Of a stretch of DNA of 64,000 nt, positions 1 through 8,145 are shown piece by piece. Numbering within the stretch: the stretch's first letter is position 1; every line of letters begins with the position of its first letter. The notes below the pieces were generated by a model. That model was not told where the DNA came from. It worked only from the letters and a program-made list of their open reading frames with translations, and searched no databases. The DNA is from an uncultured Acetatifactor sp. (GTDB taxonomy: Bacteria; Bacillota; Clostridia; Lachnospirales; Lachnospiraceae): assembly GCA_947627535.1 (NCBI GenBank), contig CANQWM010000002.1:105991-169990 (forward strand), written 5' to 3'. The position numbers were made by a program, and so were the translations under genes.

Positions 1-1659
1 TCCGGCAAATTCCAGAAATTCCCGAAACGGTTTTTCCTTCAGATGACTCTGCCCGGTCTCCCAGTCTATGAAATCCCTGTTGTCATTGTCATACAAACCG
101 TAATACATGACGATGCTGGTTCCGTCGTATCCCCACTGCAGGACTTCCACGCCGGAATTCTGTACTGTCTCCATCAGCTCCGGCAGGGTAAAGGATTTCC
201 GTTCTCCCGTAAGATCCCGGGAATACGACGTCAGTCTCAGCTTCCCCTCATAGGGAAGACCATACTGCACCCCGTTCATTCTTCCCATCTCCATCGCCGC
301 CGGCCAGAAATCCTCTTCATCCTCCAGGACGCCCTCCAGATTCTGCAGATATCCTTCCCTGGCCAGCGCGGGTATATCCATGTACAGATTGGATACGTCA
401 GACAGGAACAGATCCGGTCCTCGTCCCGCGGAAACTTCCATCTGGAGCCTGTCGTAAAATTCCTTTACAGCCGCCTGTATGTCCGCCGGTTCTTCTCCAT
501 AGGGATCATAAGGGTATTGTATTTTGACACTGTACTGTTCACTCATCCTGTTGAATTTTCCGATGGCGAGATCAAGGGTATTGACAGGCCATGATGACGC
601 GATGATGATTTCCTGTTTTTCCGGCAGGGGCTCATGGTTTCCTTCAATACACAGAAAAATCTCATCCGTACACAGGGAATGCAGAAGCAGACCTCCCTGA
701 TCCAAAGCGGTCATCTCAAACAGGATTGACATCGGATAATTCCGGTCCTGAAAGCGGCAGACCGTCTCAGGCTCCCCTTCTGTCACACGCCATAGAGTTC
801 GATTATCCGCCAGATACAACACCCCGTCCGCATCATAGACTCCATGAAGGTTTCCAGCGTTTGCCCCTTCAAGGAGAAAGCCTCCCTCGGGAAACGGCCC
901 GTCGTCCTCCAAAGAAAAAACTCCCGTCCCGGAATCCTTTGTGCCGTACCAGAGAAGCCTGCCGCTCTCCGGTTCCTCCAGAATCCCGCTGATCTGTGCT
1001 CCCTCTCCCAGCTCTCTTTTCTCTTTCAGGTGAAACTGTGCGTCATATATGGAAACAGTGCCCTGTCCTTCAAAATGAAAGCCAATGGCTTCCCCGGCGG
1101 AGGTCAGGAAAAAATCCCCATTGGCCGAAAAATCCTCCCATTTCCCTTCATAACCGCTCTCTGGGATCCGCTCCAGGCTCTCCATCCCCGGCTGCCAGCG
1201 CGCGAGATAATACGTACACGGATCGTTGCCGTCCACGCCTTCCGGATCTTTTCCCGGCGTCCCGCCGCGCATCAAAAGGATCAGCTGCCCTTCCGCTTCC
1301 CCCAGAATGCTTACCGGAACATCCCCGCAGGAGCCTGCTTCCTCTGTTTCCCAATCCTGATAAGGCGGCTTCAGCAGCTGAATATAATTTTTTTGCAGCA
1401 AGGGTTCTTCCACAGTGGAAAACTGGATCAAACGGTACAACGTATCTCCACATAGCCGTGAAATATCCCCGGAAACGATGTACTCCTGTTCAAATACCCC
1501 GGGAATGCCTGTGCTGTAGGGAAGGATCGTCTCCTGAAAATGATAATAGAGCGGCTCCGGATCCGCCGCAGTCTTTTGTCCCGCTGCCCTTCCGCAGGCT
1601 GTAAAAAGCGCCGCCGCAAGACCGCAGCAGAACAGGCGGTTACATATTTTCGTCCACAT
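1..1659 (-). CDS. Large solute-binding-type lipoprotein, 3' end outside the window
   Basis: The reading frame is open for 553 codons from ATG at 1659 to the window edge, with no stop. The N-terminus has a short signal sequence and a lipobox ending FTAC, with the lipidated Cys at about residue 22. Residues 30 to about 330 are rich in short beta-strand-like repeats. The rest resembles a family-1 extracellular solute-binding domain, with a 'GPDLFLSD' stretch of the kind seen where such proteins line the cleft. It overlaps the upstream paralogue's stop by 20 bp, so the two are probably co-translated. No permease is visible in the window. The ligand is unknown; the family call comes from architecture and similarity to the neighbouring gene. 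Confidence 0.8.
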   Translation of the reverse strand, partial: MWTKICNRLFCCGLAAALFTACGRAAGQKTAADPEPLYYHFQETILPYSTGIPGVFEQEYIVSGDISRLCGDTLYRLIQFSTVEEPLLQKNYIQLLKPPYQDWETEEAGSCGDVPVSILGEAEGQLILLMRGGTPGKDPEGVDGNDPCTYYLARWQPGMESLERIPESGYEGKWEDFSANGDFFLTSAGEAIGFHFEGQGTVSIYDAQFHLKEKRELGEGAQISGILEEPESGRLLWYGTKDSGTGVFSLEDDGPFPEGGFLLEGANAGNLHGVYDADGVLYLADNRTLWRVTEGEPETVCRFQDRNYPMSILFEMTALDQGGLLLHSLCTDEIFLCIEGNHEPLPEKQEIIIASSWPVNTLDLAIGKFNRMSEQYSVKIQYPYDPYGEEPADIQAAVKEFYDRLQMEVSAGRGPDLFLSDVSNLYMDIPALAREGYLQNLEGVLEDEEDFWPAAMEMGRMNGVQYGLPYEGKLRLTSYSRDLTGERKSFTLPELMETVQNSGVEVLQWGYDGTSIVMYYGLYDNDNRDFIDWETGQSHLKEKPFREFLEFAG

Positions 1660-3976
1660 ACAGCTGCACCCTGTTCTGAATAATGTCTGTCACTTCGTCC
1701 AGAGATTTCTGGCCTTCAAAATACGCCGGCGCCTCTTCCATGACGATCGTGATAACCGGGTTATTCCAATCCAAAAGCAGTCCGTTTTCAATGATATTTC
1801 GGATGACGTCCGCTTCCTCCTGGCTTAACGTGTGAGCCGTATAAGTATAATTGTTGGGATAGGAAATGTTATATGTCGATTTCGTCATATAATTTCCGAA
1901 CTCATCTTTTATCGGGTTCCCGTTTTCGTCTACTTTATAATCTGCCAGCGCTTCTTCCAGCATAGCGTCGAGTTCGGATTTCACCACAGGAAATCCCACC
2001 CTGCCGCCGTCATCTTTCTGTTTGTTGGAAAGATAGTTTTCCAGAAAAGCCCACGCTTCTTCCTTGTTGGGGGATTTCGCGCTGATGCCGAAGCTTTCGC
2101 TGGGCGCGATTGTTCCGACACCGACCCCGTCCGGACCCGGACAGCCCACAAATACCGGATTGGAAAACGGATCCGCGGCCATCTGCGGTCCGTAGACATC
2201 ATACATGTCCGTACGGGCAAGCAGCAGCTCGCCGTCCCGTGCCATCTCCCGCCAGGATTTATCCGCGGACTGGGCTTCATACTTGTTCTGACCCTCCGCT
2301 GCCCTGGCGGAGAATTTCAGGATCTTTTGAAATTCCTCACTGTCAAATCGGCATTTTCCGGTATCCGCGTCAATAAAGGAGTTTATCGTACATTGCAGGC
2401 AGTACAGCAGACAGGTCCTGGGAGAATACTCTCCAAGCAGGAACGCATCCGGATAAGCGTCCGCGAGGGCGATCACGTCGTCAATGGTCCAGCTGTCCTG
2501 ATCTCCCAGCATGTCGCCGCTGCCTACATAGGTCTGCAGCTGCAGCACCGTGGGAAGGATCGCCAGCCTGCCGTTATGGGTACACTGCTGCAGCACATTT
2601 TCAAACATATCTTCTCTGGAAAGAACCTCGCTCTTTTCAAGATAGGGCGTCAGATCCTCCAGCACTCCTTTTTCCACCAGGTTGCGCCAGTCCATGGAAT
2701 ACGTGTCAACATTCAGGATATCGGGGCAGTTTCCGGCTGCGATATCCGCCTGCATCCGGTTTATTCCATCCTGCAGCATATATTCGTCCTTTTGCATATA
2801 AGCCTTGATCGTAATATAACAGGTTTCGCTCTGGCTGTTGAAACGGCTGACAGCAGCCTCCAGCCCGGGGAAGCTTTGCATGACGCCAAGGATCAGTTCC
2901 GTCTTCTCTGCCTCTTTCGTCTCCCGCGGCCTGTCCGTGGCGCTCATCAGCACCAGCCCATAGTCCCCGCTTTCCCAGTCGCTGTACGCCACAGCGATCC
3001 GCCCGTCGGACAGGGCGCCGACGGACGCCGACGGCTGCAGATAAGGGATCTGCGTCTCGATGAGCTTGAATAATGTGATATTCTTTTTGGTCTCTGGATT
3101 ATAGCGGTATACCCCCATGGAATCCACCGTCAGGAAATTTCCCTCCAGGTCGCAGCAAAGGCGCCCGCTGCCGAACGGTATGCCAGACATTCCGTTTTTC
3201 AGTACGGCATCCTCATAATCCACCGTATAGAGGGTGGCAGGATTGCGGCCGTCCGTCACATAGACTCTGCCGTCCGCACCGCGCCCGAACCGGCAGATGC
3301 TGACTGTGCTTTCCTGTATTTCATTGCTGTGGATGACGCCGGCAGACATTCCCTGATCGTCAAAGAGATAGATGTCCCGGTCTGCCAGAACACAGGTTCT
3401 GTTCTGGGCGTCCACAGCCAGGGAATATTGGAGTGAGATTTCCGGCGCTTGATACAGATCTGTAATGTCCTGTCGGTACACCTCCTTTTGGGAGGAATCC
3501 CACTTTATCAGGAAACGTTTTAGGATATAATCGTCTCTTTCTTCCCTCTTTTCTGTCTCGCTGCGGATCATATACAGACTGCCGTCTTCCCCCACGGTCC
3601 AGCAGTCCACATAGCCTGTGGGATAATCCGTCACGGATCCGTCTGTCAGGGACTGACAGCGAATCATATATCCGTTTTCCTCATCCGACACGATACAGTA
3701 AAGCCTGTCGTCTGTTATCAGCATGTCATACAGGTTGTAAGTGCCGCCTTCCGCCAGTTGAAATTCTTCCGGCTGATAGAAGAACCCTCCGTCTTCCGCA
3801 GTCACGTCGTCCTGTTCCTCCGCCGTTTTGGCTGTCTGGCCGGGAGCGCTCTGTTTTTGCCCGCCGTTTTCCCTGCCGCAGGCCGCAGATCCCAGAAGAA
3901 TCGTTCCCAAGAGGAACCATGCGCCCAGCCTTCTGCCGAAATGGATATTCCGAAAAAACTTTGCTTGTCTGCTCAT
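1640..3976 (-). CDS. Large solute-binding-type lipoprotein (orphan, propeller-like N-terminus)
   Basis: The protein has 778 residues. ATG at 3976 follows a strong AGGAGG site. The signal peptide ends in lipobox GSAAC (Cys 33), so it should be anchored to the outer face of the membrane. Residues 60-345 form repeated beta-rich blocks that suggest a propeller. From about residue 358 a family-1 solute-binding domain follows, with 'GVLEDLTPYLE' and 'IDDVIALADAYPDA', and it ends in QNRVQLYVDENM. It is about twice the length of an ordinary sugar-binding protein. It shares this layout and several motifs with the genes ending at 29080 and 59862. It has its own promoter and no nearby permease or ATPase, so a sensing rather than transport role is possible (inference). 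Confidence 0.85.
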   Translation of the reverse strand: MSRQAKFFRNIHFGRRLGAWFLLGTILLGSAACGRENGGQKQSAPGQTAKTAEEQDDVTAEDGGFFYQPEEFQLAEGGTYNLYDMLITDDRLYCIVSDEENGYMIRCQSLTDGSVTDYPTGYVDCWTVGEDGSLYMIRSETEKREERDDYILKRFLIKWDSSQKEVYRQDITDLYQAPEISLQYSLAVDAQNRTCVLADRDIYLFDDQGMSAGVIHSNEIQESTVSICRFGRGADGRVYVTDGRNPATLYTVDYEDAVLKNGMSGIPFGSGRLCCDLEGNFLTVDSMGVYRYNPETKKNITLFKLIETQIPYLQPSASVGALSDGRIAVAYSDWESGDYGLVLMSATDRPRETKEAEKTELILGVMQSFPGLEAAVSRFNSQSETCYITIKAYMQKDEYMLQDGINRMQADIAAGNCPDILNVDTYSMDWRNLVEKGVLEDLTPYLEKSEVLSREDMFENVLQQCTHNGRLAILPTVLQLQTYVGSGDMLGDQDSWTIDDVIALADAYPDAFLLGEYSPRTCLLYCLQCTINSFIDADTGKCRFDSEEFQKILKFSARAAEGQNKYEAQSADKSWREMARDGELLLARTDMYDVYGPQMAADPFSNPVFVGCPGPDGVGVGTIAPSESFGISAKSPNKEEAWAFLENYLSNKQKDDGGRVGFPVVKSELDAMLEEALADYKVDENGNPIKDEFGNYMTKSTYNISYPNNYTYTAHTLSQEEADVIRNIIENGLLLDWNNPVITIVMEEAPAYFEGQKSLDEVTDIIQNRVQLYVDENM

Positions 3977-4098
3977 TATGCCTTCCTCCTATCCAAGGTT
4001 TCCGTCTTTATAAAAATATTGTAGCATCCGCCTGCCTGATATCAATATGCCCCGGCCAAAAACCCATTAAGAACCCCTTAAGATTCCTTTAACGATCC
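3963..4098 (-). repeat. Control-region repeat, copy A (partner at 31295-31431)
   Basis: This 136-bp stretch covers the first five codons (MSRQA), ribosome site, promoter and operator repeats. It is nearly the same as 31295-31431. The block 4015-4055 is identical over 41 bp to 31348-31388. Similarity fades on both sides: the signal peptides diverge after MSRQA, and the fourth 11-bp operator repeat at 4099-4109 has no clear partner in copy B. Confidence 0.9.
4018..4045 (-). promoter_or_regulatory. Sigma-A-type promoter of the two-lipoprotein operon
   Basis: On the minus strand TTGATA (4040-4045) is followed after 16 bp by TACAAT (4018-4023), about 42 bp before the start codon at 3976. The same promoter with the same spacing precedes the lipoprotein gene starting at 31308. 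Confidence 0.75.
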
Positions 4099-4109
4099 TT
4101 TAACGGGAA
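4066..4109 (-). promoter_or_regulatory. Four tandem 11-bp repeats, candidate OmpR/PhoB-family operator
   Basis: On the plus strand the units are attaagaaccc, cttaagattcc, tttaacgatcc and tttaacgggaa, in exact 11-bp register (4066, 4077, 4088, 4099). The array sits 20 bp upstream of the -35 box, a position typical of activators. Winged-helix OmpR/PhoB regulators characteristically bind 11-bp direct repeats. Which regulator binds here is not known. Confidence 0.7.
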
Positions 4110-4143
4110 AACTACCTGGAAAAAGAGAAAAAAAGCGTAAAAA

Positions 4144-4172
4144 CAGAGGATATCCGGAAGGGATATCCTCTG
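4144..4172 (-). terminator. Intrinsic terminator after the cytidylate kinase-like gene
   Basis: A 12-bp perfect stem (4144-4155 with 4161-4172) and a 5-nt loop lie 18 bp after the stop at 4190. On the minus strand it is followed by TTTTTACGC and a second T-run. Confidence 0.9.
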
Positions 4173-4189
4173 AAAGATGAGAAAGAAAT

Positions 4190-4831
4190 TCAGCCGTTTT
4201 GTCCGTTTTGTTTTTCAAAATCCTCCACATACTGTACGATCAGCTTCACGGTTCCCTCCACGCCCAGGACGCTGCTGTTGATACACAGGTCATAGCTGTC
4301 CGCGCGGCCCCATTTCTTGGAGGAATAATAATTGTAGTAGCTTTGCCGCTGCTTATCCTTTTTGATGATCATGTCCCTGGCCTTGGACTCTGTAAGGCTG
4401 TATTTTTCCATGATCCGCTTTACCTTTGTCTCCTCATCGCCGTAGATGAACAGATGCAGCACATTCCGATAATCCGCAAGCGCATAATCCGCGCACCTTC
4501 CCACGATCACGCAGGGGCCCTCGGAGGCAATCTTCTTGATGGTGTCAAACTGCGCCAGGAACACCTTGTGGCTGATCGGCATATCCACAAAGGAGGAAGC
4601 GTTGTAGCCGAAGGAATAGGTGTCCATGACCAGATTGTAAAGGAAAGAGTTTGTGGGTCTCTCATCGTGGTTCTGGATCATTTCCTCGCAAAAGCCGCTC
4701 TCCTTCGCGGCGCGGGTGAGAAGCTCCTTGTCGTAGCATTTGATTCCGAAATATTCCGCAACCTTTTCTCCGATCTCACGTCCTGCGGAGCCAAACTGAC
4801 GCCCGATTGTGATCACTGTATTCATACGCAC
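4190..4831 (-). CDS. Cytidylate kinase-like protein
   Basis: This 213-residue protein belongs to the cytidylate kinase-like family common in Firmicutes. A P-loop-like segment GRQFGSAGREIG lies near residue 9, followed by 'CYDKELL' and a conserved 'VIVGRCADYAL' in mid-protein. Members resemble nucleoside monophosphate kinases, but their true substrate is often untested, so CMP kinase activity should not be assumed. A second possible start lies two codons in (MNT). The gene has its own promoter (4912-4940) and terminator, so it forms a single-gene unit downstream of rluD. Confidence 0.85.
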   Translation of the reverse strand: MRMNTVITIGRQFGSAGREIGEKVAEYFGIKCYDKELLTRAAKESGFCEEMIQNHDERPTNSFLYNLVMDTYSFGYNASSFVDMPISHKVFLAQFDTIKKIASEGPCVIVGRCADYALADYRNVLHLFIYGDEETKVKRIMEKYSLTESKARDMIIKKDKQRQSYYNYYSSKKWGRADSYDLCINSSVLGVEGTVKLIVQYVEDFEKQNGQNG

Positions 4832-4857
4832 ACCCTCTCTTTCTTTTTCCTGTCATT

Positions 4858-4876
4858 CTTTTGTCTGTCACAAAAG
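4858..4876 (-). promoter_or_regulatory. Short inverted repeat in the 5' leader of the cytidylate kinase-like gene
   Basis: CTTTTGT and ACAAAAG form a perfect 7-bp inverted repeat with a 5-nt gap, about 27 bp upstream of the start codon and downstream of the promoter. It could be an RNA hairpin or an operator. It has no T-run and is not a terminator. Confidence 0.4.
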
Positions 4877-4911
4877 TATTGTCTGGAAATTTCAACTTTT
4901 ATGATAGGAAC

Positions 4912-4940
4912 ATTATACAACATTTTGAGTTTTTAGACAA
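4912..4940 (-). promoter_or_regulatory. Sigma-A-type promoter of the cytidylate kinase-like gene
   Basis: On the minus strand TTGTCT (4935-4940) is followed after 17 bp by a perfect TATAAT (4912-4917). The -35 box overlaps the last codons of the rluD-type gene. Confidence 0.85.
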
Positions 4941-5862
4941 CAAAATTTGTTCTCATTTTTTCTAAAAGTTCCAAAAAATAAGCCGGAAGCGGCGCGTCCA
5001 CCTCCACATATTCTCCGGTGGAGGGATGGATAAAGCCCAGCGTCCTGGCGTGAAGGGTCTGTCCCTGCAGGCGGAAGGGGCACTTCCCGCTCCCGTACAC
5101 CTCATCTCCCAGCAGAGGATGTCCCAGAGACGCCATATGCACCCGGATCTGATGGGTGCGTCCCGTCTCAAGCCTGCATTCCAGAAAGGTATATCTGTCG
5201 AAACGCTCCAATACCTGATAATGGGTCACCGCACGTTTGCCGTTCCGCTCGTTCACGGCCATTTTTTTCCGGTCCGCGGGATGCCTGCCGATGGGCCTGT
5301 CAACGACGCCGCAATCCTCCTTCAGCGCCCCGCAGCAGATGGCCTGGTAACGCCTTGTGACGGAATGCTCCTTCAGCTGCTGGGCAATGATCCTGTGGGC
5401 GCGGTCATTTTTGCAGGCGATGACGGATCCGGTGGTGTCCCGGTCGATCCTGTGCACGATTCCGGGCCGCAGAACCCCGTTGATACCGGACAGCTCGCTG
5501 CCGCAGTGATACAGAAGCGCGTTGACCAGCGTACCGCTGTAGTGGCCTGCGGCGGGATGGACGACCATGCCCTTTGGCTTGTTCACCACGATCACGTCGT
5601 CATCCTCATAGAGAATGTCAAGGGGAATATTTTCCGGAAGGATATCCGGCTCCTGCGCCGCGGGCAGGGAAAAAACCACCCTGTCTTCCGCCTTCAGGCG
5701 AAAACTCCCCTTGACGGGCTGGCCGTTTACAGTGACCTGGCCTTCCTTCACCATCTTCTGGATATAGGACCGGGACAGCGTATCCATGAGAAGCGCAAGA
5801 CATTTGTCCACGCGCTCGTCCTCCAGCTCCTCCGTGATCTCAAAGCAAAATTCTTCCATCAT
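4933..5862 (-). CDS. rluD: RluA-family 23S rRNA pseudouridine synthase (RluD-like)
   Basis: This 309-residue protein converts uridine to pseudouridine in RNA, most likely 23S rRNA. An S4 RNA-binding domain occupies about residues 17-65. The catalytic domain follows, with the signature GIVHRIDRDTTG and catalytic Asp at residue 140, matching the family position. A C-terminal 'GRTHQIRVHMASLGHPLLGD' block is also typical. The start overlaps the lspA stop by 4 bp, which indicates translational coupling. The exact target uridine cannot be told from sequence; RluD-like is the best guess. Confidence 0.9.
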   Translation of the reverse strand: MMEEFCFEITEELEDERVDKCLALLMDTLSRSYIQKMVKEGQVTVNGQPVKGSFRLKAEDRVVFSLPAAQEPDILPENIPLDILYEDDDVIVVNKPKGMVVHPAAGHYSGTLVNALLYHCGSELSGINGVLRPGIVHRIDRDTTGSVIACKNDRAHRIIAQQLKEHSVTRRYQAICCGALKEDCGVVDRPIGRHPADRKKMAVNERNGKRAVTHYQVLERFDRYTFLECRLETGRTHQIRVHMASLGHPLLGDEVYGSGKCPFRLQGQTLHARTLGFIHPSTGEYVEVDAPLPAYFLELLEKMRTNFVV

Positions 5863-6386
5863 TTCATCTCCCGGTATTTCTTCTGCTTGAAATTTAAAAA
5901 TTCAAGGTCGCTTTCCTTGTAATAGAAAAGGAACAGGAAGAACAGAAGGAAGGTAAACACCACAATATAACAGTCCGCCACGTTAAAGATGGGAAAATCG
6001 ATCAGGACGAAATAGATAAAATCCACAACATAGTCGAAGCGGAACCGGTCGATCATATTGCCGAGGCCCCCGGCGACAATGGCGGAAAGCGCAATGTGGA
6101 CTATATGGAATTTCTTCGTCTGGGGCAGCTTGAACAGAAAAAACAGGATCACCGCCAGAAAGACAAAGCCCACAAACAGGATAAAAAATTTCTGGTTCCG
6201 CAGCATACCAAAGGCGGAGCCTGGATTTTCAAGGTACTGCAGCTGGAGCACGCCGTCCCAGAGAACGACGGCGGGCTGATCCTTCAGATTGATGATGGCA
6301 AGACGCTTGGTGAACTGGTCCAGGAACAAAAGGATAAGCATCACCATGAGATCCGTTAAAAGCAGAACTGTTTTTTTCTTACGCAT
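5859..6386 (-). CDS. lspA: Lipoprotein signal peptidase (signal peptidase II)
   Basis: The 175-residue membrane aspartic protease removes signal peptides from prolipoproteins after diacylglyceryl transfer. Four hydrophobic segments are visible. The two catalytic aspartates are Asp122 in VVDFI and Asp138 in NVADCYI. The preceding GNMIDRFRFD also fits the family. I chose ATG at 6386 because GGAGAAGAGG lies 6 nt before it; a TTG six codons earlier is less likely. The start overlaps the aroB stop by 8 bp. Several lipoproteins in this window should be its substrates. Confidence 0.93.
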   Translation of the reverse strand: MRKKKTVLLLTDLMVMLILLFLDQFTKRLAIINLKDQPAVVLWDGVLQLQYLENPGSAFGMLRNQKFFILFVGFVFLAVILFFLFKLPQTKKFHIVHIALSAIVAGGLGNMIDRFRFDYVVDFIYFVLIDFPIFNVADCYIVVFTFLLFFLFLFYYKESDLEFLNFKQKKYREMK

Positions 6387-7518
6387 TGGCATCCTCTTCT
6401 CCAAAATAAATTTCGTTGACCGCGTCCAGAATCTCCTGGTCCGTAACGGTCGTGTCGATCACTGCCCGGCCGATCTTCTTCAACAGTACAAATTTAATAT
6501 GCCCGGCTTCCCTCTTTTTGTCTGACCTGGTCAGTCGCAGGATTTCGTCGGGATCAATATCATCGACGGAAATAGGAAGCTGGAAGGGGACGAACATATC
6601 CCGGATTTCGTAATATTCCTCCATGGAGAGCATCTTGCGCTTCCAGGAGATATAGGCGGCGGCAACCGCCCCCAGAGCGACGCATTCCCCGTGGAACAGT
6701 TCAAAGCCCTTTGCCTTTTCTATCGCGTGGCCGATGGTATGTCCGAAGTTTAAAAGCGCCCGCTCCCCCTGCTCTGTGGGATCCTTTTCCACTACAAGCT
6801 TCTTTACCATACAGCTTCGCTTCAGCATTTCCTGAAGGACCTTTGGATCTCTGTCGCAGATCTCATACATATTTTCGATGAGCCACTGGTAAAGCAGCTC
6901 GTCGCGGATCAGGCCGTGCTTCATCACCTCCGCAAAGCCGGAGAAGAACTGTCTGTCGTCCAGCGTCTTTAAGACGGACAGGTTCATATAGACCAGCTTC
7001 GGCATCTTAAAGGCGCCGACCATGTTCTTATAGCCGTCAAAATCCACCCCCGTCTTGCCGCCGATGCTGCTGTCCGCCTGTGCGAGAAGCGTGGTGGGAA
7101 CCTGGACGAAATCCACGCCCCGCAGATAGGTGGCGGCCGCATAGCCCGTGACGTCTCCTACAACGCCGCCCCCCAGCGCCACAAGAAGGTCCCTGCGGTC
7201 AAAGCCCTCCTGGATCAGAAAAACATAAATCTGTTTTACGGTGTCTAAATTCTTGTTCGACTCCCCGGCGGGAAAGGCGTATTTTACGGCCTTCCTGCAT
7301 TTCCCCTGCAGCAGTTCCAGCACCTGTTCCCCGTAGAGCGCGTCCACGTTGGAATCGGTCACGATACAGACGCGCCGGGAGATCAGGCCGTCCGGCCGTC
7401 CCTCCTCCGGCTTCGCGCCCAGCGCCTGCAGTTCCGGCACAAGCTCCTCGAAGGATTCTGTAAAGACAATATCGTAACAGGGCTTTTTCTGGTATAAAAC
7501 CGGCAGTCTCTCCGACAT
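6379..7518 (-). CDS. aroB: 3-dehydroquinate synthase
   Basis: This 379-residue enzyme catalyses the second step of the shikimate pathway, turning DAHP into 3-dehydroquinate with NAD and a divalent metal. The NAD-binding glycine stretch GGGVVGDVTGY is present. Likely metal ligands are the Glu in FAEVMKHGL and the His residues in NFGHTIGHAIE and LFHGECVA. Length and motif order match typical AroB. It is the first gene of the aroB-lspA-rluD operon, downstream of the terminator at 7584-7606. The ribosome site is AAAGGAAAAG. Confidence 0.95.
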   Translation of the reverse strand: MSERLPVLYQKKPCYDIVFTESFEELVPELQALGAKPEEGRPDGLISRRVCIVTDSNVDALYGEQVLELLQGKCRKAVKYAFPAGESNKNLDTVKQIYVFLIQEGFDRRDLLVALGGGVVGDVTGYAAATYLRGVDFVQVPTTLLAQADSSIGGKTGVDFDGYKNMVGAFKMPKLVYMNLSVLKTLDDRQFFSGFAEVMKHGLIRDELLYQWLIENMYEICDRDPKVLQEMLKRSCMVKKLVVEKDPTEQGERALLNFGHTIGHAIEKAKGFELFHGECVALGAVAAAYISWKRKMLSMEEYYEIRDMFVPFQLPISVDDIDPDEILRLTRSDKKREAGHIKFVLLKKIGRAVIDTTVTDQEILDAVNEIYFGEEDANA

Positions 7519-7583
7519 TTTTTCTTTTCCTTTCCGCTCCTGCCTGATCTGCGGCAGGGCTTTCCTGTGTCCGCAACGTCAAA

Positions 7584-7606
7584 GGAGCCCGCATAAAACG
7601 GGCTCC
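7584..7606 (-). terminator. Probable terminator after sepF
   Basis: An 8-bp GC-rich stem (ggagcccg 7584-7591 with cgggctcc 7599-7606) lies 18 bp after the sepF stop. The T-tail on the minus strand is short (TTTGACG), so termination may be partial. Confidence 0.55.
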
Positions 7607-7623
7607 ACTGTTATTTCTTCACA

Positions 7624-8145
7624 TCAGTTGCCGCCTAACGGCATCTCAAAGGAGCCGCCGAAGATATCCTGAAAATCACCGGATACGTCTACGCTGGCGG
7701 GGGTAATGATAAAAATGTAATGCGATATCTTTTGAAGGTTTCCGGAAATGGCGAAGCAGGAACCGCTGGTGAAGTCTATGATCCTCTGCGCAATGTCCAC
7801 ATCCAGCCCCTCTAGATTCAGCACCACGGTGCGGTTTGCCAGCAGCGTTTCCGTGATTTCTCGCGCGTCCTCCACGGAGGTGGGTTTGATCACGCATACC
7901 TCCATGCCGGAACTGTTTGTCATGCGCCGGGAAGAAGACTGCTTGATGGGTGTAATCTTGTTCGCAGGCTGTTTTCTTGGCGGCGCTTCCTCATAATCCT
8001 CGGTTTTCTGCTTGGATGAGGAAGATTTTCTCTGGGGAGCGGCGGGTTCTTCCTCCTCGTCGTCCAGATAATCGTCATCGTAATAGTCGTCCTCGTCTTC
8101 GCCGTTCAGTTTCATGTAATTTAAAAACTTATCCATTACTCCCAT
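7624..8145 (-). CDS. sepF: Cell division protein SepF
   Basis: The 173-residue protein should tether FtsZ to the membrane and help shape the division septum. The N-terminus (MGVMDKFLNYMKL) fits the amphipathic membrane-binding helix. A long acidic and low-complexity linker follows to about residue 75, and the compact SepF core starts at MEVCVIKPTSVEDA. The start overlaps the end of the upstream PLP-protein gene by 17 bp. A second ATG three codons in is also possible. Adjacency of a yggS-type gene and sepF is common in Firmicutes. Confidence 0.92.
   Translation of the reverse strand: MGVMDKFLNYMKLNGEDEDDYYDDDYLDDEEEEPAAPQRKSSSSKQKTEDYEEAPPRKQPANKITPIKQSSSRRMTNSSGMEVCVIKPTSVEDAREITETLLANRTVVLNLEGLDVDIAQRIIDFTSGSCFAISGNLQKISHYIFIITPASVDVSGDFQDIFGGSFEMPLGGN

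Noticed and set aside
1832..3073. Open plus-strand frame of 413 codons opposite the lipoprotein gene
   Set aside because: It lies within a gene with signal peptide, lipobox and family motifs. The antisense product shows no membrane or domain pattern that makes sense.
4858..4876. Inverted repeat as a riboswitch or T-box
   Set aside because: It is only 19 bp long, with no further structure, anti-terminator or T-run. It is kept as a simple repeat only.
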